Positions 24,126 to 31,446 of a stretch of 37,968 nucleotides of DNA are shown here, piece after piece (position 1 is the first letter of the stretch; every line of letters begins with the position of its first letter). The notes under the pieces are model-generated. The model worked only from the letters and a program-made list of their open reading frames with translations. It had not been told where the DNA came from and ran no database searches. The position numbers and the translations under genes were made by a program. Where the stretch lies: positions 1 to 37,968 of the forward strand of contig JAIMBK010000029.1 in assembly GCA_023511535.1 (NCBI GenBank). The letters are read 5' to 3'. This stretch comes from Armatimonadota bacterium (lineage in GTDB: Bacteria; Bacillota; Desulfotomaculia; Desulfotomaculales; Nap2-2B).

Positions 24126-24995
24126 ATGCTTACCGACGAAGAGATTCGCAACGCTGCCAGGGATGCCCTCATCCAGGCCAGCACAACTTTCCGGCCCGAC
24201 CAGTTGAAGGCTTACCAGATGGCTTTGGAACGTGAGACCAGCCCGCAGGGCAGGTGGGTCCTGGAGCAAATTTTGAAAAATGCCGCGGTGGCCCGGGAGA
24301 AAAGGTACCCCCTTTGCGACGATACTGGCATCCCGCACGTAGTTTTAGAGATCGGCGAACAGGTATGCATGAGTGGAAAAGCTTTCCAGGCCGTTGCCGA
24401 AGGGATCAGGGAGGGTTTGAGGGACCTGCCGGGCCGCCCCATGGCCGTGCGCGGGGAGGGCCTCGAGCGCCTGGGGCAAACGCTGGGGATGTACGACGAC
24501 CCGGGGATGCTGGAGGCAGCTCCCTTTGGCCTGTACTGGACCTTCGGGGACGTCCTGAAAATTACGGTGCTGATGCTCGGCGGGGGGCCGGAGATCCGGG
24601 GTAAGACCATGCGCGTGTTCCACCGGCACCGGGGGGAAAACGTGATCGAGGAAGTGGGGCGGTGGGCAGCGGAAGCGGCCGCTGCCCTGGGGTGTACTCC
24701 CTGCGTTCCTATAATCGGCATCGGGCGAACCCAGTATGAAGCTGCGGCCCTGCAGCTGGCAGCCGCTTTAGAGGGCGATTTCACCCGGCAGAGCCCCTGG
24801 GAAGCGAAAATAACGGAGATGGTGAACAATACGGGGGTGGGGCCCCTGGGCCTTGGAAAATCAGTAACTGCGCTAGGTTCTTTCGTCAAAATTGGCCCGG
24901 CCCGGGCCAGCGGCGTCAGGATCGTCAGCCTGCGCCTGGGGTGTTGTTTTGATCCGCGGCGGGCGACCGTTGTTCTTAAAGATGGAGGTGACTAA
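24126..24995 (+). CDS. Class I fumarase-type hydro-lyase, alpha subunit
   Basis: 289 residues, ATG 24126 with AAAGGAGGG. Cluster cysteines are expected at C64 (PLCDDTGIP), C190 or C193 (GCTPCVPIIGIGRTQ) and C273/C274 (LGCCFDPRRATVVL). The core is that of the alpha part of class I fumarase/tartrate dehydratase. Some usual residues differ: GIGRTQ instead of GIGGT, and SLRLGCCF instead of the usual 'LPVAVN..C' segment, so the substrate may be another 2-hydroxy acid (e.g. tartrate or a methylated malate). Last gene of the operon. Fumarate hydration fits the neighbouring reductase genes best. Confidence 0.83.
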   Translation: MLTDEEIRNAARDALIQASTTFRPDQLKAYQMALERETSPQGRWVLEQILKNAAVAREKRYPLCDDTGIPHVVLEIGEQVCMSGKAFQAVAEGIREGLRDLPGRPMAVRGEGLERLGQTLGMYDDPGMLEAAPFGLYWTFGDVLKITVLMLGGGPEIRGKTMRVFHRHRGENVIEEVGRWAAEAAAALGCTPCVPIIGIGRTQYEAAALQLAAALEGDFTRQSPWEAKITEMVNNTGVGPLGLGKSVTALGSFVKIGPARASGVRIVSLRLGCCFDPRRATVVLKDGGD

Positions 24996-25283
24996 CCGTT
25001 GGTGTAGTTGACAGCAAGCCAAGCATTTAGGGTTAAGAAGTAAGATGCCATGGCAACCGATCTCTCATTGGCAATCAGCAAGGAAGTAGCCGGGAGGATT
25101 CTGTATAAAATGAGGGTATCTCCAACTAAATTACACCACTGGCTTCGAAAAAAAGAGTTAACTCTACCCATATATTAGAGAGGTAACACCTGTCTTGATG
25201 TGTAGTGATAGAGATATCCTGACAATAATACCTTTTCTTGCTAAAGTTCCAGCATGCTATCCACACCTCCTTCTTCACATATA

Positions 25284-25311
25284 GGGACTCTGGTGTAACT
25301 ACCAGGGTCCC
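25284..25311. repeat. Stem-loop GGGACTCTGGT / ACCAGGGTCCC
   Basis: Eleven-base arms with one T-G pair and a 6-base loop. No T-run follows on the + strand. It contains the TGGTGTA core seen elsewhere in this gap, so it may be part of the same decayed element. Confidence 0.5.
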
Positions 25312-25341
25312 CGTGCTTCATGGTGTAGTTGGATTATGGCG

Positions 25342-25491
25342 CTAATGCGAACAAAATGAACAGAGACCAATAAATTCAGATTTAAGTTCACATTATTGGC
25401 CTAATGCGAACAAAATAGGTTCGGGAGAGGAGCTTTTTTTGCTTTTTTAGTGCTTTTTATCGACCAAAATTTACTTCGCATTATTTTGGCC
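25342..25491. repeat. Direct and inverted repeats of a TAATGCGAACAAAAT / TTCGCATTATTTTGGCC motif
   Basis: CTAATGCGAACAAAAT occurs twice (25342-25357 and 25401-25416). TTCACATTATTGGCC (25387-25401) and TTCGCATTATTTTGGCC (25475-25491) are inverted, slightly altered versions. Multiple short direct and inverted repeats like these are typical of the ends of some insertion sequences. No transposase remnant is left nearby. Confidence 0.5.
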
Positions 25492-25497
25492 CGGCAA

Positions 25498-25534
25498 AAA
25501 ACCTGGCTAATCAACCAGCCGGTTTTCTTTTTTT
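25498..25534. terminator. Bidirectional intrinsic terminator
   Basis: Arms AAAACCTGGCT (25498-25508) and AGCCGGTTTT (25517-25526), one bulged base, followed on the + strand by CTTTTTTT and on the - strand by TTTTTTG. It can stop both the fumarase operon and the MFS gene; the stop codon and last codons of the MFS gene lie inside it. Confidence 0.8.
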
Positions 25535-26955
25535 AAGCACCCGCGCCCGTCCGGAACCTTTTTAATGAAGGGGGCGGCCGCAAGCAAAAATACAGCCATG
25601 CCCGTAAAGATCACCCGGAACCCCACGCTCTTGTCCGGGTAAAAAGAAAGGATGAGCAGGATCAGGGAAGTTCCCAAAACTCCCCCGGCCTGCCGGAACA
25701 TGCCGCGCAATCCCGAGATGGCGGCGATTTTTTCGGGCATCAGCTCGATGGCGGCGTTGTTCGAAGGGGGGCTGGCCAGCCCCACGCCCACGCCGGAAAC
25801 AAAAACAAGGAAAGCCAACCACCAGTAATCTGCCAAAGCCCGGCCGCCGATGACCGGCCCGTGCGGTAAAAAGGCCAGCCCCAGGGTACTCGCGGCCAGG
25901 ACGAGAAATCCCGCCGTCATGGGCAGCCGGTAGCCGGTGCGGTTTAAGATCATGCTCACCAGCGCCGACATGCCGATCATCCCCAGGGCGCGGGCGGTGA
26001 GCAGGCTGCCGCCGGCCAGGCTGGACATCCCGTAGACAAGCTGGGCGTAGTATGGGATAAAGGCCATCATCCCCAGGATGCAGGCGCCGTAGAGCAGGTT
26101 TAAGCCGTTGATTACAGCAAAGGTGGGGTTTTTCAAAAGGGACAGTTCTAAAACAGGTGATTCCACCCTCTTTTCCCACCGCAAAAAGGCGAGCAGCAAC
26201 AAAATGCCCAGGGCCAGGAGAATCCACGTCACCCCCGAAAAAACAACGGCCGGGTTTTCTCCGATCCGGGTCAGAAAATACATCAAAAAGAGGATCGAAA
26301 CGGCAAACAGGCTCGCCCCGGGAAGGTCCACGCGGGTGCGGCGGGCGGCCGGGTCCGGTTCCAAAAGAAGGTGCGACAAAATCAGGACGACAACTCCTAC
26401 CGGGATATTGATAAGAAAGATCGTGTGCCAGGGGGTGTAATCTAAAAGCCAGCCGCCCAGCGCCGGGCCCACGATCCCGCCCAGCGGAAAAACGCTGGTG
26501 AACAGGCCGATGGCCCGGGCCCGGTCTTCGGCAAAGTGATCGCCTACAATTCCCATCGCCGAAGGCATGAACCCGCCGCCCCCCAGGGCCTGGAAAAAGC
26601 GGGCGGCAATCAACCAGAAAATGTTCGGAGAAAGGGCACAGAACAGGGAGCCCAGGGTGAAAATGATCACGCAGCCCATAAAGACGCGCTTTCTTCCCCA
26701 CTCGTCGCTGATCCGGCCCACCAGGGGCATCGTTGTCAGGAGCACCAGCTGGTAGGCGGTGATAATCCAGCCGGTCCAGACCAGGTCAGCCTGCAAATTG
26801 TGTTCAATAACGGGCAGGGCAGTGGCGACAATGGTGGCGCCGGCCGAGGACATGAACAGGGCCAGGGAGGCCACCGCAAAAAAGACGTACCGGTGGTGCC
26901 GGCCGCCGCCGTTAATTGCTTTTTCGGCGGGGACATCCGGCGCTCTTTTTGGCAT
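25507..26955 (-). CDS. MFS multidrug/solute exporter, EmrB/QacA (DHA2) type
   Basis: 482 residues from ATG 26955, which has CGGAGG seven bases upstream; the GTG at 26964 overlaps that site. Around 14 hydrophobic segments. Motif A is PLVGRISDEWGRKRVF, and the antiporter motif C is GGIVGPALGGWL. DHA2 transporters use the proton gradient to export drugs, dyes or metabolites. No regulator or membrane-fusion partner is adjacent. Transcribed divergently from the aconitase gene; the shared upstream region is about 265 bases. Substrate unknown; dicarboxylate or organic-acid export is a possibility from context only. Confidence 0.88.
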   Translation of the reverse strand: MPKRAPDVPAEKAINGGGRHHRYVFFAVASLALFMSSAGATIVATALPVIEHNLQADLVWTGWIITAYQLVLLTTMPLVGRISDEWGRKRVFMGCVIIFTLGSLFCALSPNIFWLIAARFFQALGGGGFMPSAMGIVGDHFAEDRARAIGLFTSVFPLGGIVGPALGGWLLDYTPWHTIFLINIPVGVVVLILSHLLLEPDPAARRTRVDLPGASLFAVSILFLMYFLTRIGENPAVVFSGVTWILLALGILLLLAFLRWEKRVESPVLELSLLKNPTFAVINGLNLLYGACILGMMAFIPYYAQLVYGMSSLAGGSLLTARALGMIGMSALVSMILNRTGYRLPMTAGFLVLAASTLGLAFLPHGPVIGGRALADYWWLAFLVFVSGVGVGLASPPSNNAAIELMPEKIAAISGLRGMFRQAGGVLGTSLILLILSFYPDKSVGFRVIFTGMAVFLLAAAPFIKKVPDGRGCLKKENRLVD

Positions 26956-27173
26956 CGACAACACCTCCGGAAAACTGGCCAGAATGGGAGTGAGCGGGTA
27001 GGGGCTATAACGATTATCTTACTCCCGGAAAAGGCACCGGTCAAGGAAGGGAAATGGTCTTAACGGTCTTTTCCGGCAAGGAAAGTTTTCTTCCCGGGCA
27101 GGAAAGGCCGCTTTCACGGAGAATGTTAAAGTCGCACTTTCTATAAGGAAGAGATTTTTCTTTGCTTAAATCC

Positions 27174-27202
27174 TTGATTTGTTACTTGAAAAGGATTATA
27201 TT
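27174..27202 (+). promoter_or_regulatory. Sigma-A promoter of the aconitase gene
   Basis: TTGATT (27174-27179), 17 bases, TATATT (27197-27202). The predicted start of transcription lies a few bases later, giving a very short leader before ATG 27221 with GGGTGATT as ribosome site. Supports 27221 over the upstream in-frame start at 27179. Confidence 0.65.
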
Positions 27203-27220
27203 TTGCTTTGGGTGATTGAA

Positions 27221-29260
27221 ATGTCGTTTGCGCAGGAAAATTGCCACGGAACGAGGCAAAACCTCACGCAAAAAATCATTTCCGTCCACCTGGTGGAGGG
27301 GAAGATGGTTCCCGGCGAGGAGATTGCCATCAAAATCGACCAGACACTCACCCAGGACGCCACCGGGACCATGGCGTACCTGGAATTTGAGGCCATCGGC
27401 ATCCCCCGGGTGAAAACGGAACTTTCGGTCAGCTACGTGGACCACAATACCCTTCAGACCGGCTTTGAAAACGCCGACGATCATAAATTTTTGCAGAGCG
27501 CGGCGGCAAAGTTCGGGGTGTATTTCTCCCGGGCGGGCAACGGCATCTGCCACCAGGTGCACCTGGAAAGGTTCGGGGTGCCGGGGAAAACGCTGCTCGG
27601 TGCGGACAGCCACACCCCCACCGCCGGGGGCCTTGGGATGCTGGCCATCGGTGCCGGCGGCCTGGATGTGGCCATGGCCATGGCCGGCCATCCCTTTTAC
27701 CTGAACATGCCCAAAGTGGTCAACGTCCGGCTCCACGGTAAGCTGCCCCCCTGGGTCTCCGCCAAGGAGATCATCCTCGAAGTGCTCCGGCGCCTGACCG
27801 TCAAGGGCGGCGTGGGCAAGGTCATGGAATACAGCGGCGACGGCATCAAGCATTTGAGTGTCCCGGAACGGGCCACGATCACCAACATGGGTGCCGAGCT
27901 GGGGGCGACCGCTTCCCTTTTCCCCAGCGACGAAGCGACGAAAAAATTTCTGGAGGCCCAGGGCCGGGGCAAAGATTTTATTCCGCTGGCCGCCGACCCC
28001 GGGGCCGGGTACGACGAAATAATCGATGTCGATCTGGGCGCCCTGGAGCCCCTGATCGCCCTGCCCCCCAGCCCCGACAACGTAGTCAGAGTGGCCGATG
28101 CGGCCGGGCGGAAGGTAGACCAGGTGTTTATCGGCAGCTGCACGAACTCTTCCTATGTGGACCTGGTGAAGGTTGCGCAGATATTAAAAGGGAAAACCAT
28201 CGCTCCTCACGTAAGCCTGGTCATCGCCCCCGGCTCCCGGCAGGTTTTTTACATGCTGGCCAAAGACGGCGCCCTGGCGGACCTGGTTGCCGCCGGCGCC
28301 CGCATCCTGGAGTGCGCCTGCGGGCCCTGCGTCGGCGTGGGCCAGGCGCCGCCGTCGGGCGGAGTTTCGCTCCGGACCTCCAACCGGAATTTCGAGGGCC
28401 GGAGCGGCACCAAAGATGCGCGAGTTTACCTGGTCAGCGTGGAGACTGCGGCGGCGTCGGCCCTTTCCGGATTCATCACCGACCCCCGGACCCTGGGCGA
28501 GGCCTTCACGGTCGAAATGCCCGAAAAATTCGCCGTCGACGACCGGATGATCATCAAGCCCCCTGAAGATGGCAGCAAGGTGGAAATAACCAGGGGGCCC
28601 AACATCAAGCCCCTCCCCCGGACAGGCCCGCTGCCCGCCGAAATTAAAGGCCGGGTGCTGTTGAAGGCGGGGGACAACATCACCACCGATCACATCATGC
28701 CCGCCGGGGCGAAAATACTTCCCCTGCGCTCCAATATCCCGGCCATCGCGGAACACTGTTTTGCGCCGGTGGACCCCGCGTTTCCGGAGCGGGCCAAAAA
28801 GGCCGGCGGAGGGTTTGTCGTCGGCGGCGCCAACTACGGCCAGGGCTCCAGCCGCGAGCACGCCGCCCTGGCTCCGCTGTACCTGGGGGTGAAGGCGGTC
28901 ATTGCCAAATCTTTCGCCCGGATTCACCGCCAAAACCTGATCAATTTCGGTATTTTGCCCTTGACTTTCGTCAACGAGGAAGATTACGACGCGATCAACG
29001 GACCGGGCGCCGTTGCCGGGGTGGACGGCGAGGCAGGCGCCGGGGAGGGCGCCGGCGGCAGGGAAAGTGTCAGGAAGGGCGACGGCGCCGGGGAGGGCGA
29101 CGAACTGGTCATCGAGAATGTGCACGAAGGCCTGCTTAACGACCGCCTGGAGATCAAGAACCTCACTACCGGCCGGACCTTCCCGGTAAAGCACAACCTT
29201 TCCAGTCGCCAGAAAGAGATCATTTTGGCGGGAGGATTGCTCAATTACGCCCGGAAGTAG
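27221..29260 (+). CDS. Aconitate hydratase (monomeric, mitochondrial-like/short type)
   Basis: 679 residues. Order: large domain with DSHTPTAGGLGMLAIGAGG, cluster ligands in FIGSCTNSSY and CACGPCVGVG, TSNRNFEGRSG; then a linker and the small domain with GDNITTDHIMPAG, the active-site loop GGANYGQGSSREHAAL and ARIHRQNLINFGILPL. Converts citrate to isocitrate in the cytoplasm. Near residues 600-630 a Gly/Ala/Glu/Asp-rich insertion (VDGEAGAGEGAGGRESVRKG...) interrupts the usual short 'YD.I..GDEL' linkage. The gene stands alone behind its own promoter, next to the citryl-CoA-lyase-type operon. A homoaconitase or methylaconitase activity is less likely. Confidence 0.9.
   Translation: MSFAQENCHGTRQNLTQKIISVHLVEGKMVPGEEIAIKIDQTLTQDATGTMAYLEFEAIGIPRVKTELSVSYVDHNTLQTGFENADDHKFLQSAAAKFGVYFSRAGNGICHQVHLERFGVPGKTLLGADSHTPTAGGLGMLAIGAGGLDVAMAMAGHPFYLNMPKVVNVRLHGKLPPWVSAKEIILEVLRRLTVKGGVGKVMEYSGDGIKHLSVPERATITNMGAELGATASLFPSDEATKKFLEAQGRGKDFIPLAADPGAGYDEIIDVDLGALEPLIALPPSPDNVVRVADAAGRKVDQVFIGSCTNSSYVDLVKVAQILKGKTIAPHVSLVIAPGSRQVFYMLAKDGALADLVAAGARILECACGPCVGVGQAPPSGGVSLRTSNRNFEGRSGTKDARVYLVSVETAAASALSGFITDPRTLGEAFTVEMPEKFAVDDRMIIKPPEDGSKVEITRGPNIKPLPRTGPLPAEIKGRVLLKAGDNITTDHIMPAGAKILPLRSNIPAIAEHCFAPVDPAFPERAKKAGGGFVVGGANYGQGSSREHAALAPLYLGVKAVIAKSFARIHRQNLINFGILPLTFVNEEDYDAINGPGAVAGVDGEAGAGEGAGGRESVRKGDGAGEGDELVIENVHEGLLNDRLEIKNLTTGRTFPVKHNLSSRQKEIILAGGLLNYARK
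29036..29099 (+). repeat. 16-bp direct repeat inside the aconitase insertion
   Basis: GGCGCCGGGGAGGGCG occurs at 29036-29051 and 29084-29099 in the same reading frame (48 bases apart). It points to local duplication as the origin of the insertion. Confidence 0.8.
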
Positions 29261-29294
29261 GGGGGTCCGGATAGACCCCGGTTTGCCCGGACAA

Positions 29295-29323
29295 GAGCCG
29301 CCGGACGAAAGCCGCCGGACGAA
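29295..29323. repeat. Tandem repeat of AGCCGCCGGACGAA
   Basis: Two copies in a 15-base period (29295-29308, 29310-29323), in the gap after the aconitase gene. GCCCGGACAAG just before it also occurs near 11510. Confidence 0.6.
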
Positions 29324-29359
29324 TACCGGCCTGCATTGGATACGGCCGAAACGGGATCC

Positions 29360-29400
29360 AGGCGAAGGGATTTTGTGAAACTTTCGCCTTTTTTCTTTTT
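29360..29400 (+). terminator. Intrinsic terminator after the aconitase gene
   Basis: AGGCGAA (29360-29366) pairs with TTCGCCT (29383-29389), followed by a T-rich run TTTTTCTTTTT. Confidence 0.7.
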
Positions 29401-29510
29401 GCGTTGGGGATAAAAAAATGACCATTGAAGGGCTGGTTGTTGGCACGGTCCGGGCGGAAGGGTTATGATTTGGTTGAACGGATAATTTAAGTGGAAGGAG
29501 GAAAAATATA

Positions 29511-29987
29511 ATGCCCGACCGAGTAGCCAGGGAGATTATGGTTCCGGTATCCAAATACGCCGCCGTTAATGAAAACGACAGTTTAAAGCACGCCATCCAG
29601 GTCTTAAAGGATTCCCTTCCTTCGGGTTTCCGTACTTTAATCGTGCTGGACGACGAGGGCAACCTGGCCGGTTTTTTAACTACCCGGACGCTTTTAAAGG
29701 CTTTGGGGGTCTACGGGGTGGAAGAAGATATCTGGACCACCGACAACTGGGGCACCTTCTTTATGCGCATCGAAAAGGAGCGGCTGAAAAAGGTCAAGGT
29801 GAAAAAGATCATGCGCCCGGTCGTCAAGGTTTTCGTGAACGAAGATACGCCCGTGCAGGAAGTGGCGCACGTGATTCTCACCAGCCAGATTAACCACATC
29901 CCCGTTCTGGATAAAGAGAAAAAGGCGGTGGGAATTATCCGGACCATCGACATTTTGGACGTTCTCGCCGGTTTTTTGGAGGACTGA
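29511..29987 (+). CDS. CBS-domain pair protein
   Basis: 158 residues, ATG 29511 with GGAAGGAGG. Two CBS domains: about residues 5-68 (VREIM-like start, TLIVLDDEGNLAGFLTTRTLL) and about 97-157 (KKIMRPVVKVFVNEDTPVQEVAHVI, then HIPVLDKEKKAVGIIRTIDIL). Such stand-alone pairs bind adenosine nucleotides or NAD(H) and regulate a partner enzyme or transporter by energy state. No partner domain is attached. A monocistronic unit between two terminators. Target unknown. Confidence 0.9.
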   Translation: MPDRVAREIMVPVSKYAAVNENDSLKHAIQVLKDSLPSGFRTLIVLDDEGNLAGFLTTRTLLKALGVYGVEEDIWTTDNWGTFFMRIEKERLKKVKVKKIMRPVVKVFVNEDTPVQEVAHVILTSQINHIPVLDKEKKAVGIIRTIDILDVLAGFLED

Positions 29988-30073
29988 AAGGAATCATGGG
30001 TACGGAGCAAGATGGTGGCGCAGGGCAAGGCGGGCGAGGAGCAAAAAAGGGCGGGGTCCTTCCGGAAGACGAA

Positions 30074-30109
30074 AAAAGCCCTACCTCCCACCTCAGAGGT
30101 AGGGCTTTT
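30074..30109 (+). terminator. Strong intrinsic terminator
   Basis: Perfect 14-base arms AAAAGCCCTACCTC (30074-30087) and GAGGTAGGGCTTTT (30096-30109) with an 8-base loop; T-tract within the second arm. Ends the CBS-protein transcript. The A-rich 5' arm means it may act on the opposite strand too. Confidence 0.85.
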
Positions 30110-30320
30110 CCATCGTATTTACTGTTTTTTCCGTCTCTTTTTCCGGGAAGCGGTGGCTGACTTTCCGGGCGGCCTTTACTCCTGCCGTCCCGCCGGGGCC
30201 GCCGGTGTTGCTCCGGTTCAACTTTTTCCGCCGTTCTGTGCAGCATGACGGTTGCGCCGGCCCTGACTTAAAACCGGTTCCGGAGGTAAAGCTGCTTTTC
30301 CGAACCCTTTCTTCTGCCGG
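30110..30320. other. Intergenic region, nothing further seen
   Basis: GC-rich stretch between the terminator and the end of the ferredoxin gene; short open frames here show no family resemblance or ribosome site. Confidence 0.5.
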
Positions 30321-30533
30321 CTACGGGTTATTCACCCTGCTGATCGCTCCCGTCGGACAGGCCCGGAAGCAGCGGCCGCAACGCGTGCAGTTTTCCGGGT
30401 TGATCGCGTAATTTACCGTATCGTCAATATAAATTCCCCCGTCCCGACATTCCCATTCGCAGGCCGCGCAGGCCATGCACAGCGCCTGGTCAATCCGGTA
30501 ACTGAACTTATAAGTTTTTTTCGCCGCCGTCAA
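30321..30533 (-). CDS. 2x[4Fe-4S] ferredoxin-like protein
   Basis: 70 residues from TTG 30533 with GGGGGAGG upstream. Two clusters: C-x2-C-x2-C-x3-C (CMACAACEWEC) and C-x2-C-x2-C-x3-CP (CTRCGRCFRACP), the bacterial ferredoxin pattern. The N-terminus KKTYKFSYRID is a short basic extension. Cytoplasmic electron carrier; the partner is not evident because the gene stands alone. The WEC/DGGIY segment resembles the small ferredoxins found in anaerobes next to oxidoreductases. Confidence 0.85.
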   Translation of the reverse strand: MTAAKKTYKFSYRIDQALCMACAACEWECRDGGIYIDDTVNYAINPENCTRCGRCFRACPTGAISRVNNP

Positions 30534-30570
30534 GGTAGATCGTCCTCCCCCTTTAGTTTATTTTGCATTT

Positions 30571-30599
30571 CTTATATACTTTCGGCAATAGAGGGGCAA
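30571..30599 (-). promoter_or_regulatory. Possible promoter of the ferredoxin gene
   Basis: On the - strand TTGCCC (30599-30594), 17 bases, TATAAG (30576-30571). The -10 is good; the -35 is only partial. Confidence 0.4.
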
Positions 30600-30699
30600 A
30601 ATCCTGCCCGGGCTTATGGGCATAAATAAATTTTGGGGAGGGGATAATTATTATGATGTAAGGAGAATTAATGAGATATTTTCCGGAAAGGGGATGCAG

Positions 30700-30849
30700 G
30701 TGAGCAGAAAACGGGTTTACGGCGTGGTTGCCAGGTACAGGGTGCCCGGCAGCACGGAGGGAGGGTACCGCCCCGTCTGGGAGATGGGGCGGGCCGCCGA
30801 AGCAAAAAGAAAAACCCGCCGCCGGGGAATCAGCCGGCCGGGCACTTAA
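30700..30849 (+). CDS. Small basic hypothetical protein
   Basis: 49 residues if started at GTG 30700, which lies 7 bases after AAAGGGG; the frame is open from 30616. Very basic, ending KRKTRRRGISRPGT, with VYGVVARYRVPGSTEGGYRPVWEMGR as the only ordered-looking part. No family recognised and the coding nature is uncertain; upstream lie other SD-like sequences and a 10-codon frame at 30671. Confidence 0.25.
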   Translation: MSRKRVYGVVARYRVPGSTEGGYRPVWEMGRAAEAKRKTRRRGISRPGT

Positions 30850-30922
30850 AAAACGGCGGAGGCTAAAAAAGAGAGAAACCCGGAAAAGCGGCGCCGGCAG
30901 AAAAACAGCGCCGGAAAAGTTT

Positions 30923-30947
30923 AAACACCCCTAACTGAGGGGTGTTT
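30923..30947. terminator. Hairpin at the end of the small - strand gene
   Basis: AAACACCCC (30923-30931) and GGGGTGTTT (30939-30947), 7-base loop. Read on the - strand it is followed by a moderately T-rich stretch; the stop codon of the gene at 30931 is inside it. Confidence 0.55.
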
Positions 30948-31140
30948 GCGAATCTTTCAGGGTTCGAATAATTGTATCGGGATCTTTAACGGAAAATCTG
31001 GCCAGCCGGAGTAAAATTTTTTCTCTTACGTATACGGATTGGCCGTCCTGGAAAGAGATGCAATATTTATTCGTTCCCGGCACCGGTAAAGCTTTTACGC
31101 CGGCCTTCTTCAAGTAGTGAAAAGTTTCCTGGAGATTCAT
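30931..31140 (-). CDS. Small hypothetical protein
   Basis: 69 residues from ATG 31140, preceded by GGAGGTGA. Sequence pattern: amphipathic N-terminal helix (NLQETFHYLKKAG), a short beta-rich middle (KYCISFQDGQSVYVREKILLRL) and a polar C-terminus with 'DPDTIIRTLKDS'. No motif that I recognise; soluble, one Cys. Compact, with a good ribosome site and its own terminator, so probably real. Divergent from the amidase gene. Confidence 0.65.
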   Translation of the reverse strand: MNLQETFHYLKKAGVKALPVPGTNKYCISFQDGQSVYVREKILLRLARFSVKDPDTIIRTLKDSQTPLS

Positions 31141-31294
31141 CAACCTCACCTCCGCTGTGCGCTGGCTAAAGGGAGAGATAATAGTAATTTAAAATATTTC
31201 AACCGGAAAAGAAATGATTTTTCCTTCAAAGGTTTGATCTTGAGGTTTAACGGTTCTTAATAAAGTCGAAAATTTCACAAATTAAGCTGTATCC

Positions 31295-31323
31295 TTGACA
31301 ACCGAACATGTGTACGGTAAACT
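31295..31323 (+). promoter_or_regulatory. Sigma-A promoter of the amidase gene
   Basis: TTGACA (31295-31300), exactly 17 bases, TAAACT (31318-31323). The leader of about 115 bases before ATG 31447 shows no clear riboswitch or hairpin. Confidence 0.75.
31303..31316. promoter_or_regulatory. LexA (SOS)-box-like sequence between -35 and -10
   Basis: CGAACATGTGTACG agrees with the Gram-positive LexA/DinR box CGAAC-RNRY-GTTCG at all but one position (GTA instead of GTT). Placed in the promoter spacer it would block RNA polymerase when bound. Confidence 0.5.
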
Positions 31324-31446
31324 ATCCTGGAAAGAAAACCGGGCCGCCCTTTGATTTGTCTTTTGAGAACACCCGTTTCTTCTTTCTCTGATCATCTTTG
31401 TGTCTTTGGGTCTGGGAAACTTAATTTCATCCGGGGAGGTTTTTTT

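Larger units (their letters stand above)
24996..25497. other. About 500-base non-coding region with degenerate repeats
   Basis: No convincing gene on either strand. AT-richer than the flanks. Holds a direct repeat TGGTGTAGTTG (25000-25010 and 25321-25331), the hairpin at 25284-25311, and the repeat family at 25342-25491. Looks like the remains of a small mobile element. Confidence 0.5.

Noticed and set aside
25562-26701. Second long - strand frame (379 codons) inside the MFS gene
   Set aside because: Arg/Pro/Gly-rich shadow in another frame; the MFS frame has its transmembrane pattern and motifs.
28184-29662. Long open frame (492 codons) on the - strand under the aconitase gene
   Set aside because: It mirrors the GC-rich aconitase coding strand, has no family resemblance, and the + strand frame has all aconitase motifs.
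31270-31290. Rex-like half site TTTCACAA upstream of the amidase
   Set aside because: Only one half of the palindrome is good; the other half does not match TTGTGAAA.
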